Positions 35,325 through 47,841 of a stretch of 64,000 bases of DNA are shown here, in pieces. The position numbers and the translations under genes are program-made. This DNA comes from Zingiber officinale (lineage: Eukaryota > Streptophyta > Magnoliopsida > Zingiberales > Zingiberaceae): the NCBI RefSeq assembly GCF_018446385.1, contig NC_055986.1, positions 25,406,302 through 25,470,301 of the forward strand, written 5' to 3'. The notes under the pieces are model-generated. The model ran no database searches and was not told the DNA's origin. It was given only the letters and a program-made list of their open reading frames with translations. The stretch's first letter is position 1. Every line of letters starts with the position of its first letter.

Positions 35325-35951
35325 TGTTGAAACCCCAAAGCTGTTTTGGTGTGATTAACAAGTTAAGTTAGGTCCTGTGTGTATTTAACCTTGTGTCTAA
35401 GTGTGCAGGATCTTAGGAACACAGGTACTCGAGCGGAAGACGCAGCTAGCGAGAAGGACTCCATGGGAGAGAGTTGAAGAACTCCGTGACCGAGGGACAA
35501 GGTGCTGCGGAAGAGTACGCTGGCGGACGAAAAGGAAGCGCGTGGCGCGTGCGACCGAGGGACGAAGTCTGCGGATGAGTACGCTGGTGGACGAGAAGGG
35601 ACACGCGGCAATTTCGAGGGACGAGAAGCCGGAAGGAAGCACACTCGAGAAGGCCGGAAGATGGGTTCGGTGAGCTCTATTCGGATGTCGAGATCACCCA
35701 AGCAAGCGGGGCCGATAGACTCGGACCGAGGCGAGTCAACCGGAGAAGAGAGCATGGACCAAAAGTCAATTGGGTTGACTTTTGGCCCGGCGCCGGGCGC
35801 TGTCCGGGCGCCGCGCCCCGGAGGGCTCCGGGCGCCCGGAGTGACTTTTCACAGGATCGAGCTGACTCGATCCAACCGTGGGGATAAGTTTTATCCCAGC
35901 GCCGGAACCTTCAGCGCCCGACATAAATATAGCCTTGGTCCGCTTTCAACA
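35325..35951 (+). mobile_element. LTR2 of the tandem array
   Basis: TGTTGAAACC start after a purine tract; a PBS-like site begins at 35953. Same order of boxes and hairpins as LTR1, with many small length differences in the GC-rich part. Confidence 0.7.
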
Positions 35952-36054
35952 AGTGGTATCGAGTTTAGTACGCCTCGGAAGGACTAACCGTCGCAACAAT
36001 GGCTAGAGCTAGCGACTACCCACCAATGGGGAGCTTTCTTCATGGAAGCAACAA

Positions 36055-36534
36055 ATGAATGTATTTCTTAACTCTGATATTGATATTTCTCTAATAATGA
36101 AAACAGGTTATGAAGCACCGAAAGACACGAACGGAGAGAAAATCGGCATACACCTCTGGAACGAGAAGCAACGTGAAGAGTCCATGGCAAATGCTCGGGC
36201 AGAGTTTCACATTCTAAGTGCAATACCAACTAAAGATTTCGACAGAGTCGGAGAGTACAAAAGCGCGAAAGAACTTTGGGAAAAGTTCTTAATGATCTAT
36301 GAAGAACCCGTTGAAGTCGTCTTCTCAATAGACATCGAGCCGTCATCAGAAGAATCCGAGACGGAAGAAATTACCAAGACAGCCCCAACAGCCGAAGTAC
36401 ATCCCGAGATCGATGAAGGAGGAGAATCTTCGGAAGAAATTAATTCAACAGGGGGAGAACCAACGGCCGACGAGGTAAGTAAGGTATGGCCTCTACCCTC
36501 TGAACAACTAGTTCAATTTAATCAAATTACCTGA
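36055..36534 (+). CDS. Gag-like ORF of array unit 2
   Basis: 159-residue ORF, nearly identical to the one at 33875-34372 over LIMKTGYEAPKDTNGEKIG, AKELWEKFLMIYEEP and the acidic tail. The high identity of two adjacent copies supports recent duplication of the whole unit. Confidence 0.65.
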   Translation: MNVFLNSDIDISLIMKTGYEAPKDTNGEKIGIHLWNEKQREESMANARAEFHILSAIPTKDFDRVGEYKSAKELWEKFLMIYEEPVEVVFSIDIEPSSEESETEEITKTAPTAEVHPEIDEGGESSEEINSTGGEPTADEVSKVWPLPSEQLVQFNQIT

Positions 36535-37441
36535 AGATTTTTGCGAACCAAAATTTGAATTATCGAAAGAACTTTTCGGATTAGAAAATCTTCGGTCGAA
36601 TAATTGTTGCAAATTACAAAATATTTTTTCGAAAGAATTATGCAACTTAGAAATATTATCGAAAACTTTTTCCGGATCTAAAAATTTCGAATTACAAATT
36701 ACTTTACTGAAAAAGTTTTGTGAATTAGAAATTGATTCATCAAACAAAATTTTCAGATTAAGAAATCTATTATTAATAGATTCCTGCAAACTCTTATTGT
36801 TAAAAAATTCTTGCAAATTACAAAATATTCCTTCAAACGGATTTTGCACATTGCCGAAAGAATTTTTTATATTGTCGAAAATTTTTATCAAGTTAAAATC
36901 TATGCCATCTGAATATTTCTATGAAATTGAAATTCAAAAAATAATAGAAATTAATATGATACAAATTTCTGCATGTATAATCTTTGTGGCGTTAAATCTA
37001 AAAAAGATTGATTTAAGAAATTATGATAAGTTAAAATGGAAATTTAAAACTTTATGATAAATAGAATTAAGAACTAAATAAATAAATAATTTTTTTTAAT
37101 GTTTAAATTTTCTTGCATAAAAATCTTTTGGGTTTAGAAAGTTTTTTTTTTTTAACTTAGAAACTTTTCAAAAAGCTATTGTTGACTTAGAAATATTTAA
37201 CAGATAACTTTTCAAAATTTTCTATGTCTTTAAACCCTTGGAATTTTAAACCCCATTTTTATTGTGATCAAAGGGGGAGAAGAAGAAGTATAAGTCTAGG
37301 GGGAGGTAGAGAAAATTTCTGTTGGAATTTAATTTTTTTTCTATCTTATTGCACTTAATTGCAATATAAGTTAGTTTATGTTTTATGTCTATTTTTTTTC
37401 CCTAGCTTAACTTGGGTTGATCACACCAAAAAGGGGGAAAT

Positions 37442-38397
37442 TGTTGGAACCCCAAGGTTGTTTTGGTGTGATCAACAAGTTAAGTTAGGTCCAGTGCGTA
37501 TTTAACCTTGTGTCTAAGTGTGCAGGAGCTTAAGAACATAGGTACTCGAGCGGAAGACGCAGCTAACGAGAAGGACGGCACGCTGTGCGTCCGAGGGACG
37601 AGGTGCTGCGGAAGAGTATACCGGCGGACGAGAAGGAAGTGCACGCGGTGGTTCCGAGGTACGAAAGCCGGAGCGGAAGATTGATCGGGGAGCAAGAGAC
37701 GGGTCGGCACGAGGGACAAGTCTCAGTACGGTGGACGAGAAGGACACGCGCAATTTCGAGGGACGAAGCCGGAGGGAAGCACGCCGAGAAGATCGGAAGA
37801 TGGGTTCGGTGAGCCTATTCCGGATGTCGAGATCACCCAAGCAAGCGGAACCGAGAGAAAGACCCGGACCGAGGCGAGCTGAACCGGAGAAGAGAGACCG
37901 GACCAAAAGTCAATTGGTTGACTTTTGGCTCGGCGCCCGAATCGTTTGGCGCCGAACCCTTCCGGAGCCCGGAGTGACATTTTCACGGATCGAGCTTGAC
38001 TCGATCCAACCGCTGGGGATAAGTTTTATCCCCCTAGGCGCCGAACCCTTCAGCGGGCTATAAATATAGCCTTGGTCCAGAAGCGTTTGAAACAATCACG
38101 ATCATTCTATTTCCAAACACTTGTATGCTTTAGTTGTAGTTAAGCTTCTGTTTTCTGTGCCTAAACGCTGTAAGAGGCTTCTCCGCCTGAAGGAGTTTTT
38201 GAGCTTAATCTTCCTTGAATTAACAACCTCCCCGGTTGTAACCAAGTAAACATCTGGTGCATCATCTTTTCTTTTATGCTTTTATTTATCTGCTTAATTC
38301 ATTTTACAAGTGTTAGCTTAATCGTTCGAGGAAGGGTTGTTTGTTTTTAATTAACAGGTTACTTACCAACCCTTCTAGCCGGCCCAACGGTCCAACA
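37442..38397 (+). mobile_element. LTR3 of the tandem array, full length
   Basis: 956 bp, TGTTGGAACC to GGTCCAACA, so the ends are mutually inverted (TGTTGGA/TCCAACA). TATA box as in LTR1, followed by an ordinary ~310-bp R-U5-like part. It ends 2 bp before the next LTR (38400). Confidence 0.8.
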
Positions 38398-38399
38398 AT

Positions 38400-40988
38400 T
38401 GTTAGGATGTATACTAAAAGTCTAGCTTTTGGTATAAACATTTATCTAGAAATAAGAATCACATTGGTCAAATGTCTACATTTATGATAAATGTAGTTGT
38501 TCAATTAATTTATATTGTAGATAACATGGTGTGTGGTGTCACATACAGATGACCATGTTATCAGTACCTTATAAATTATAAACAGTAGCTCACGACCAAA
38601 ATGGAAAGGAACAAACCATTGGAAGGTCGTAGTGTAATTAGGTATTAGTTTATCTTAACTATATAATTACACTAGTACACTTAGAGTGTATTGAGTAGGA
38701 CCATTAGAGCTCGTTTCTTTTATACTGACTTTATAAAGGAACAAAGACCTCAGTTATTATGGAAGTGTGTGCTCTTAATCCTAATATAATAACAAGCACA
38801 TATATTTGATATTTATTTCTTTAATTTATCAATGGGTGAGATTTAGTTCGATAAATCAATAAGCCCGATAAGTTGGGAAATGATATCACTTATAGTGTGT
38901 GTTGTTGATTATAGAAGGAAACTGTGTCATAGTAATCTATGTTGAGAATGTCCCCAAGAGGAGCTCATAAGGATTGTCATGTTAAACCCTGCAGGTGGAC
39001 TTAGTCCGACATGTCGATAAGGTTGAGTGGTACTACTCTTGGACTACGATATTAATTAAATGAGTTGTCAGTAACTCACTTAATTAGTGGACATTCGACA
39101 TCTTAAACACAGGGAGACTAACACATTCATAATAAGAAGGAGCCCAAAATATAATTTGGGATTGGTACGGTAGTTCAATAATAGTTCTCTAGTGGAATGA
39201 ATTATTATTGATAAAATTAAGTTGTGTGTTCGGGGCGAACACGGGATGCTTAATTTTATCGGGAGACCAAAACCAATTCCTCCTCTCGGTCCCTATCGTA
39301 GCCTCTTAATTATAAAGTACTATACCCACCTATACTCACCTTCTTACTCATCCCATAGGGGTCGACCAAGCTAACTTGGAGACCAAGCTAGGGCTGGCCA
39401 AAGTTTGGTTCATGGGTGCTTCAAGGTGGCCGACCCTAGCTTGGGTTCAAGCTTGGTGTGGCCGGCCCAAATTAAAATAAAAGGATTTTTATTTTTTAAA
39501 ATTTTCTTATGTGAATAACATGATTTAAAAGAGAGTTTAAAAATTTAAATCTTTACTTTTATAAGATTCTACAAAAGATTAAGAGAAGAGCTAAATCTCT
39601 TTCCTTATTTGTAGATTAAAAATGTTGATTTTAATTTTGGTAAAAACTTTCCTTTTAACCATGTTCATGATTTAAAAGTTTAAAAAATTAATAATTCTCT
39701 TTTATTAGTTTCTATAAAAGATTAAGAAAAGATTTGATATCTTTCCTTATTTGTAGATTGAAAGGAGATTTTAATTTTTAGAGATAACTTTCCGGAAATT
39801 ATCCACATGTTTAAAGAAAGATTTAATTTATAAAATTTCTTTTTAACCAATTATGAAGGGATAAAAATTATTGGAGAATTTTTTTATAAAATTTCCGGAA
39901 GCAAATAAGGAAGTTTTAATTTGTGTTTAAAATTTTTATTTGCTTGGAGATTTGGTTTGGCCGACCATTATAATAATGAGAAGAAAAATTATTTTAATTA
40001 AATATATTTTTTCTTTTCATGACAAAAGAATTAAGGAAGTTTTTATTAAAATTTCCTTATTTGCCAAGACCAAGGATTATAAAAGAGGAGGTGGAGGAGC
40101 CTTCATGGGTGAACAACCTTTATTCTTTTCCTCCCTCTCTTTCTTGGTTTTGGTGGCCGACCCTATTTCTCTCCTCTCCTCTTGTTGGCCGAAACCTATC
40201 TTCTTGGTGGAGCTCTTGTTTGCGGCCGGATCAAGGAAAGAGAAGAAGAAGAGAAAGCAAGCCTCAGCTCTAGCATCCCTTGGAGCATAGGTGGTGGCCG
40301 AAATTCTTCATCCTTGAAGAAATTTATTGTGGCCGAAATTTAGAAGAAAGAAGGAAGGTGGAAAGGTGGTTCTCATCTCGGAAGATCGTTGCCCACACAA
40401 CGTCCGAGGTTAGAAGAGGAGTACGGTAGAAGATCAAGAGGTCTTTGTCTTCAAAAGAAAGGTATAACTAGTAATGTTTTTCCGCATCATGTTAGTTTTA
40501 TTTCTTTGTAAAAAATACCAAATACAAGAGGCATGCGATTCTAGTATTTCGAATTAATTTTCGATGTTGTGTTCTTTTGTTTTCTTTTCGAACTTGTGCT
40601 TCGATTGCTCTTTTTGGTTGACCTAGAGTTATTTAAGGAAATTAAATATTAGCTTTCCTTAAAAGGCTTTGTCTAGTCGGTGGTGGTTGTTCCCATATCC
40701 AAGAAGGCCATGTGCCTCGCCACGTCAGTACTGAAAGCCAATTTTGGAAATAGATATTTAATTGTCTTCGTAACCTAGGTGATTTGGATCAAACGTGTTA
40801 AGTTCCGCAGGAGATTCAAGTCTAAATCTAAAAGAACAAATAAATTAAACTTACGATCAAACGTGTTAAGTTCCGCAGGCGATCCAAGTTTAATTTAAAA
40901 GAACACATGGTAGCTAGGAAAAAGTTCAGACCTTTATACAAAATTTTTGTACAGTGGAACCGTTAGGCTTTCCGAGTAGCAACCAACA
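38400..40988 (+). mobile_element. Full-length LTR, 2.6 kb, GGATGTATACTAAAAG family (copy C)
   Basis: TGTTAGGATG to CAACCAACA. It contains AT-rich purine tracts repeated three times (39530-39850, AAAAGATTAAG...TTTCCTTATTTG), several GGCCGGCC/GGCCGACC clusters and a splice- or leader-like 3' part. Short ORFs near 39940-40290 have no family resemblance. The lineage cannot be named without its coding region. Confidence 0.75.
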
Positions 40989-41431
40989 ATGAGGATTATT
41001 CATAGCAATAGCCATTATGAGAATATTTATAACACTCATAAAATGATCTATGAAAATTCTAATGGAGGGTCAATTTAGTACATATTCTTTAATATATACT
41101 GATGTGTCAATTTGATATCTTATATCTATGATTTATGAGATTAAGTATTGACCTACATTCTAGCCTCAACACATTAATATTGTCCTTATATATTAATGCT
41201 TGATTAGAATAGTTAAGAGTAGTGTTTATATATATCTACAACCTCCCACTATCAATTCAACCAATTGATATACTGTAAACTAGAATATACTATTCTAGGA
41301 TATTATTATACTTATTTATCTGACACAGATCTAAAATAAATATAATAATCATTACCTTTTATTAATAAAATATGATACAATATGTCCTTAGCTAATCAAC
41401 TTTTAATTGACTCTTAGGACTTACATTAACA

Positions 41432-42195
41432 GACGATGATGGTTGTCGTCAGCTCCTAGCGAGTAGAGCGACGCCAGATTAGATGGTGGAGGAACAACAC
41501 TATGTGTGCACGATGAAATATAGTTTTAATCGAAACCCTAAGTTTTAATTAAAACTATATGTTAATAAATCAAATCAACTTCCTACTAAAATAGATAATT
41601 TAATAAAGTCTAATAAATTATCCCCTAAAATATTCTATAAAATTTATTTAAATTTAAAAAATTCCTAAATAATTTTATATATTTACATTTATTTATTTTA
41701 ATTAACCTATTATTATTATTAATCTATTTATTATTATTATTATAATTAATTTGATTATTAAACTTATTTAAATAGAATTTTAAATAGAAAATATTTATAT
41801 CATAAACCCTAAATACAAAATCTTCACACTCGTGAGCTTTAAAAAAATAAACACTACACACCTCGTGCACACCCACAGTGGGCGACCCTCACAAATCGGG
41901 CCACCCGAATTACTTCCGAGCGTCCCGATCAATTTGCTTGTGAGGGACATCCACGGTGGTCACCCAAGGTGGATATACAGAGTGTATATATATGCCCACG
42001 GTGAGGGAGGGGCTTCCTGGCGCCCCGGATCAAGTTCGGATATATATATAGAGAACCTTATATTGCAGACCCGTCCGGACTTGACTCCGGGCGCTAGGAA
42101 TTGATCCAAGTACTCGTGCGCAATATGGTCCAGGCGCCTAGAATGAATCCAGGTGTCGGGATTCATTCAATAAGTTTTTTTATTTTGTTTTGGGG
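41432..42195. other. AT-rich spacer, no gene seen
   Basis: Unassigned. 41830-42170 is more GC-rich and carries CACGGTG and GGCGCC-like words, without a recognisable element boundary. Confidence 0.4.
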
Positions 42196-42463
42196 TATAT
42201 TATATGTATTTATGGTTTAAGATTTTAGAATTTAGGAGTTGGGTTATAATGTATTTGAGCTAATAAGATTTTCCTCTTGGATTATAGGGTTCAAGATTAA
42301 AACTTTTAGATACTCACGGAATATATTATATGTATTTATGGTTTAAACTTTTAGGATTTAGAGGTTGAGTTATAATGAATTTAAACTAATAAGATTTTCC
42401 CTCTAGGGGTCAGACTTCTCTCTTGGGTTATAATGCTTAAAATAAAAAATTTTAGATACTCAC
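42196..42463 (+). repeat. Two-copy tandem duplication, ~126-bp period
   Basis: TATATTATATGTATTTATGG starts at 42196 and again at 42322, and AGATACTCACG closes each unit. The second unit is slightly longer. 42464-42764 is unassigned and has a short AT run near 42604-42620. Confidence 0.85.
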
Positions 42464-42764
42464 GAGGTACAATGTTCATCTTTAAGGCAATGTTTGATTA
42501 AAAAAAAATTTTGAATCTAGGCACCCGCATGGATTGAATCCAGTCGCTTGGATCACTGAGACGTGGACGAGCGCGCAACTTTTGTCCACAGCATAACAAT
42601 ACTATATATATATATATATAACGTGGACCTTACGTTGCACACCTGTGTACACCTAAAATTTTTTCAGTTTGATATTTTTTTATGTTTAATACTATAACTC
42701 AACTCCTAAAACCTAAAGGGCATAACCACAAACTAAAAATAAATAAACAAAAAAAAACTGCACA

Positions 42765-44020
42765 GGTTTGCTAGGTAGATGACTTTGTCATTAACTGGGA
42801 GAAGACTTTGGGATGGAAAAGAAATGACACCTGGCACTCCTCGGGGGCACTCCTTTCTGCGCACACCGCAAAGAGAGCAAAGGGAAGCGTTAAAGCAAGA
42901 ACCAGGGAGGGGATCCTTGGCGCAAGCACTTCGACGCTCAAGTCAATATGATTGTCGAGCAAAAAGTGAAGAAGAAGATAAACAGTAAATGCATGCATTT
43001 TCTAACCTTGTAAACATACCCGGCTAACGGAGAAGAACCCTTTTTTATATTAATCCTCAAAACCCCCGTAATCATGACGTGTTAGAAAATATTTAGTGTC
43101 AGAATATGACGAGTAATAGAATATGTGTAGCTACCTTTGAGGAACAGTTTGTTTTATGCACATGAATAGTCTTTTGTAACCCTCGTATTAATAAGGCAGC
43201 TGAGAATGTCATATATCAGAATATGCTAAGGAACGTCAAACAATGGAAGCTGCACGAACACCCTCAAAGGAAGGTTCTGTTTCCTCTATATGTCTTGGTG
43301 GCGCAATATTCTCTGTCAAGTAGCTGTTATTCTCTGATAAGTTGTTATGATTCTATGACAATGTTGTCTCCAGGAGGCAATCTGATCGACCTGGTGGTAG
43401 ACCGGCTATATGCTGGGAGATTGGGAAGAGAAGTGGGCAAGAAAACCCCTTAAATCCAACCAGCTTTTTGGCCGACCGGTCATATGCTGGGAATTGTATT
43501 GTAGAATCAAGGAGTTGGGCCCCATACGCCCAATCGTTGCCGGAGCCGATCAGATTGATTCTGTGTGTATTAGTACTGAGGAGTGGAGCGACAAGTCCTC
43601 TAAATCCGAATGACTCTAGAGTCGACCGACTTCATGCTGAAGGTCTTAGGGCTGAGGGATGGGGTACTATGCCCTGTAAGTCCGACCAATCCTTTGGTCG
43701 ACCAGTCGTATGTTGAGAATTGTATTGTAAAATCAGGGAGCTGGACCCCATATGCCCGATCATTGCAGGAGTCAACCGGCTTTATTCTATGTGTATTGGC
43801 ATTGAGGAGTGGAGCGATAAGTCCCCTAAGTCCGAACGACTCTAGGATCGACCGACTTCATATTGAAGGCCCTAGCGCTGAGGGGTGAGAAGTTGAGCCC
43901 CGGTGAGAGTGACTCGATTAACTATGTGTACTCTGACTCTAATGGTCACCTGATCCCGACTTTAACTAACTTTGATCGTCATCTCATAACTGTCATCTCA
44001 TCTCTAGATCCACTCATAAC
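42765..44020 (+). repeat. Right copy of the ~1.3-kb dispersed repeat
   Basis: Same order of blocks as 28655-29960. Its 3' part holds a ~226-bp tandem duplication (units start at about 43470 and 43696; each has GACCGGTCATATGCTGGGAA-like and TGAGGAGTGGAGCGA words). No coding capacity. Confidence 0.6.
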
Positions 44021-46700
44021 ATACTATCTATGTATATCCACGCAGTAATCATTCCATAAAATGATATTAGAACTAAAACGATCGAGTCCGTGATAACTAT
44101 CGCGATCGTTCTTATGAACCATGGTATTGATCCATAGTTACCACTACTTAAGCTTATCGATATGACAATTGACAACTAAGAAGCAAAATCACATTATGAC
44201 AATTGCTGGAAAAATACTGTAAGATTACCAACCTAGTGCTAGTGGAGCAACACAACCTACCTCTCTATTAGAAACGTCTCGTTCCCACGGGCGTAATCAA
44301 ATTGGTATCGTAGAATTGCATAGATTCGAATCCCGTAAAATTCCTTTTCTCAGAGAACTAGTTTTTTTTTCATCACAGAAAAGTCTCTAATGGCAGGTGC
44401 AGTGACTAGCGCATCGAGGTTTCTCCCAAATCACCTGAGGTCTGTGTATGCCTGCTGCCACCAGGTGCAGTGACAGTGACAATGATATTCAACCTCCCTC
44501 TGGCAACTACCATCAAGGTCTCCTTAACTATCATCGCCCTAATTGATGTGTTCTTTGTCTTTTACAGCCCAAACACCCCTAATCACGAATCATCGTTATC
44601 ATTGAGATCTTCAATCTACACCAAATTTCTACCTACCTAGCATCCTCCACTCTACTAGTAGCAACAATCTTTCACTATACAGCTACATTCTGGAGCCGAT
44701 CGATGACACTTTGTTACACTTTTCCCTTGCTTTCAGGGTTGCTGCATCGTCAATCCAAAAGGGATGTGTACTACAAACTGTTGATGTCGCAGCATGATTG
44801 ATAACATTACAAACTCTACATGTCTAAGATGGTGTGTGAAAAGTCGCGGGATTTATTGAGTGAATCAAATAAGCTAAGGAAGGGTAGAAGCAATGGACAA
44901 AATTGGAGAAAGTGGCGAGGGCGTAGCTGATAATGGCTAGGAAGGGAAAGAAAAAGGATCAATATGGAAAACAATGTAGAGTGCTAGAAATGAAGGACAG
45001 GCTATCGGCGCAAGATGATAGCAGACATCATCTAAGGGGCACTTGACAAAGAGATTTGGATTGGCTATAGAGCTCAGATTGGCGATGAAGTTTAACATTT
45101 CTATATTTTTAATTAACTTGAGTAGTAAGTCTGATCTCACTCAACAATAATGTAGATGGAATGACTGACCTGATATTCTGCCACAGCAATTCTAGTTCAT
45201 CAACTCAACAGTGACTGAAACGAAATTCAATTAGAATATAAATATTTTTATAAGTTCATTAACAAAAAGGTGAATTAATTGGCCGAGAACAGTCAGCTTG
45301 TACAATACCATGTGTTATCCGGTGACAAGATAACCCCACAAGACATGTAGGGAACTTGCAAATCAGCACAATGCTGCACAAAGCTTTCAGATGTCCACTC
45401 GTTTTTTCTGCACACGGAAATTAAAAATAGTCGGCAACTAAGGACCACGTCGAGGTGAGGTGGGATTAGCCGAAGCTTACAGGTGTAGGATTATTATATG
45501 CTTACAATGTGGGATGTAGGGCAGGCAGAGTACATCACACACAGCAACGGTAGCAGAGCAGTGAATAGCCAAAGAGTGGAAGAGGATTCTGAGGACAGGC
45601 TTTATACACGCTTGCGGCATCTAAAGATATCGGATTAGAAAAACCTCTTCTGTTTTTTCCGAAGCATTGGAAAATGAGAATGTGTTTAAATAATCACAGG
45701 ATGGTACTCATTGAGCTGAGCCGGTGATGCAACCTACAAGTCACAGGAGAGAGAGTTAAACCTACATGAGAATTTAATTTCAGTCTGGGTAAAGGAAATT
45801 TATTACATAATCATCTTTTTATGATAAATTCAACCATTAAGCATTTGAATCTACATACTTGGTAAGATGAAGGCAATAACTAGCTTTGTCTTAATTGTGG
45901 TCTGGAACTCTCAGCCCTGATTTCTGCACAATATCAGGAAATGGCAATGACTAAGAAGACTAGTTGATATTAAACAGTGTAATGCCAACTATGACAAGTA
46001 AGCGTGTTGGATCATTCAGGAGTCAGGACCACAGCTGCATTATATTTTCCAACAGTTTGAAGTCGATCCAAACTACAGCTATCTTTACAATAACGCGTAT
46101 CAAATAGCCAGTCGTAAAGGATGAGAAGTTTGAAATAGTCAATTGTAGTACAATAACACTTATGGTTATCTGATGAGCCGGTGGAATTCAAACTGCTCTA
46201 GTCATAAATTCCGGCTACGAGAGTCTTTCAAGTGTGTAGAAGTAGACAAGGAAAAGGTTTGATCTACTTTTGTATCAGATGTGTGGAAGACAGAGTCCCA
46301 GGGGGGAATTCTCCACAGGAATAGTAAAATTCTTGCATCAGTATGGAGATGCATCTGCACATTATTGAGAGAAGAGAAGAAAACTGACTCTTAGTAAAGT
46401 TGGCAGGAGTTATCAAGTGACAACAACCCACATGGAATATAATTGCATGGGGCTCACACTGGATGGCTGTGATGAGGCCACAAGGGGCACACTGACTTCT
46501 AAATATCATCACCACCTTATTATCATTCAGTCCTTACCAGTTTACTAAAAAATTAGCAACATTAGGATCTCTAAACCCTTGACTGTTCCATGTTCATCTA
46601 AGTATCACCACCTTATTATCATTCAGGTCAGGTCTCCCACGCACTTCTACAACTAATGCATCTGCCTCAGTACTAGGCAATTTGTCTCCCGATCCTTTGA
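44020..46700. other. Intergenic, no gene seen; one tRNA-like patch
   Basis: 2.7 kb before the B3 gene. 44290-44340 has an A-box-like TAATCAAATTGG and a B-box-like GATTCGAATCCC, possibly an old SINE or tRNA relic; it does not fold convincingly into a tRNA. Nothing else supported. Confidence 0.4.
46509..46626 (+). repeat. Perfect 22-bp direct repeat in B3 promoter
   Basis: A 22-bp word beginning TCACCACCTTATTATCATTC occurs at 46509-46530 and 46605-46626, 96 bp apart, 190-310 bp upstream of the B3 start codon. Confidence 0.85.
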
Positions 46701-46719
46701 AATATTTTGCTTCATTGGC

Positions 46720-46726
46720 TATAAAT
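46720..46726 (+). promoter_or_regulatory. TATA box of the B3 gene
   Basis: TATAAAT, 94 bp upstream of the ATG at 46820, followed by a C/A-rich leader. Confidence 0.55.
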
Positions 46727-46819
46727 TGCCAAGTAATACAGGCTCGTCAACACCAATACCGTCAACAATAACACCATCTCTCCAATTCTTCCCACCTTCT
46801 TCTCCCCTTTCCCACATCA

Positions 46820-47841
46820 ATGCCGCAACAGCATCTTCAAGCTTGGTCTTGGGAGCTGCCCATGCAGCAACACCAGTATCATCAACTCTGCCATGATGAG
46901 CAGCGAGAAGTCAGAGAACACATGTTTGAAAAGCCTCTGACTCCAAGTGATGTGGGCAAGCTCAACAGGCTCGTCATACCAAAACAACACGCTGAGAAAT
47001 ACTTCCCCTTGAATGGCAACTCTGGCGAGAAAGGCCTTCTGCTGAGCTTCGACGATGAGTCGGGCAAGACCTGGCAGTTCCGTTATTCTTACTGGACCAG
47101 CAGCCAGAGTTACGTGCTCACCAAAGGATGGAGCCGGTTTGTTAAAGAGAAGAAATTGGATGCAGGAGATGTCGTCCTGTTTGAGCGTCCAAGGTACGGA
47201 GGAGAACGCCTCTACATTGGATGCAGGCATCGAGGTGACCATGAGAGCACCCTACCGGCGCAGGTGGCTGCAGCTGTGCCCATGTCCGCTGCTGCAGGGA
47301 AGTGGACTGCTGCAGCTTATTATTCTGCTGCTTGCTCGAGCAGCTCCAGCTTCAGAACCGTGCAACAAGGCTCTTCTCTTCATGCAGGTTCTCATTTCTG
47401 AAATTTGAGTAGCACATGATATAGTTGATTGAGATCATAATCAAGGTATAAATTGGAACAACCAAAAAGATTTAGATTACTTCCGACGAAAAAAATAAGA
47501 TTCAGATCACCTAGTAAAGGTATGGCCTTACACATTGAGAAGTCTAGACCTGCTAAAGCTAGAAAATTATTGGCTTGCACAAGAATTTGATAAAATTCAT
47601 GTAGCCCAATTACCTCAGAGAAAATTCCATTTAATTATATCAAACAGTCAGGTAACAAATTGCTGCTGTATGAAATGTTATGTTGCATCCATTTGCAGGA
47701 GATCAAGAGGCTGTAGTAGTACAGACTGAGACAGTGGCACCAGCTAACACTAAGAGGTTGAGACTCTTTGGTGTAAATTTGGACCTCTGGCCAGAGCCTG
47801 AGCCACAGCCTGTGGCCTCAACTTCATGGTTCTTACGCTAG
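46820..47841 (+). CDS. NGATHA-like B3-domain transcription factor, 2 exons
   Basis: Exons 46820-47387 and 47699-47841; 711 nt, 236 aa. A single B3 DNA-binding domain spans ~35-138 ([64 protein letters not shown]). There is no AP2 domain, which separates it from RAV1-type proteins. Exon 2 encodes RLFGVNL (211-217), the B3 repression motif of the RAV/NGATHA group. In Arabidopsis, NGATHA-like repressors limit organ growth; the role here is inferred from family only. The intron has GT-AG borders and splits a Gly codon. The gene stands alone between repeat-rich flanks. Confidence 0.93.

Larger units (their letters stand above)
33020..38397 (+). mobile_element. Tandem array of gag-only Sirevirus-like units (3 LTRs, 2 internal regions)
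   Basis: Order: internal tail with PPT (33020-33109), LTR1 33110-33819, PBS and internal region 1, LTR2 35325-35951, PBS and internal region 2, LTR3 37442-38397. The two internal regions (each ~1.5 kb) are almost identical by eye, including their gag ORFs and AT-rich 3' parts. Each ends in two purine tracts (TCAAAGGGGGAGAAG and AAAAAGGGGGAAAT). PBS-like TRGTATCAGAGCC follows LTR1, with a variant after LTR2. No protease, integrase or RT. LTR1 and LTR2 are shorter than LTR3. It looks broken, with recent tandem amplification. Confidence 0.8.

Noticed and set aside
44279-44360. tRNA gene suggested by a GATTCGAATCCC box
   Set aside because: No cloverleaf or acceptor stem pairing could be made by eye; kept only as a tRNA-like patch.
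46817-47242. 141-residue minus-strand ORF opposite the B3 gene
   Set aside because: Antisense shadow of the B3 exon, which has clear domain motifs and splice sites.
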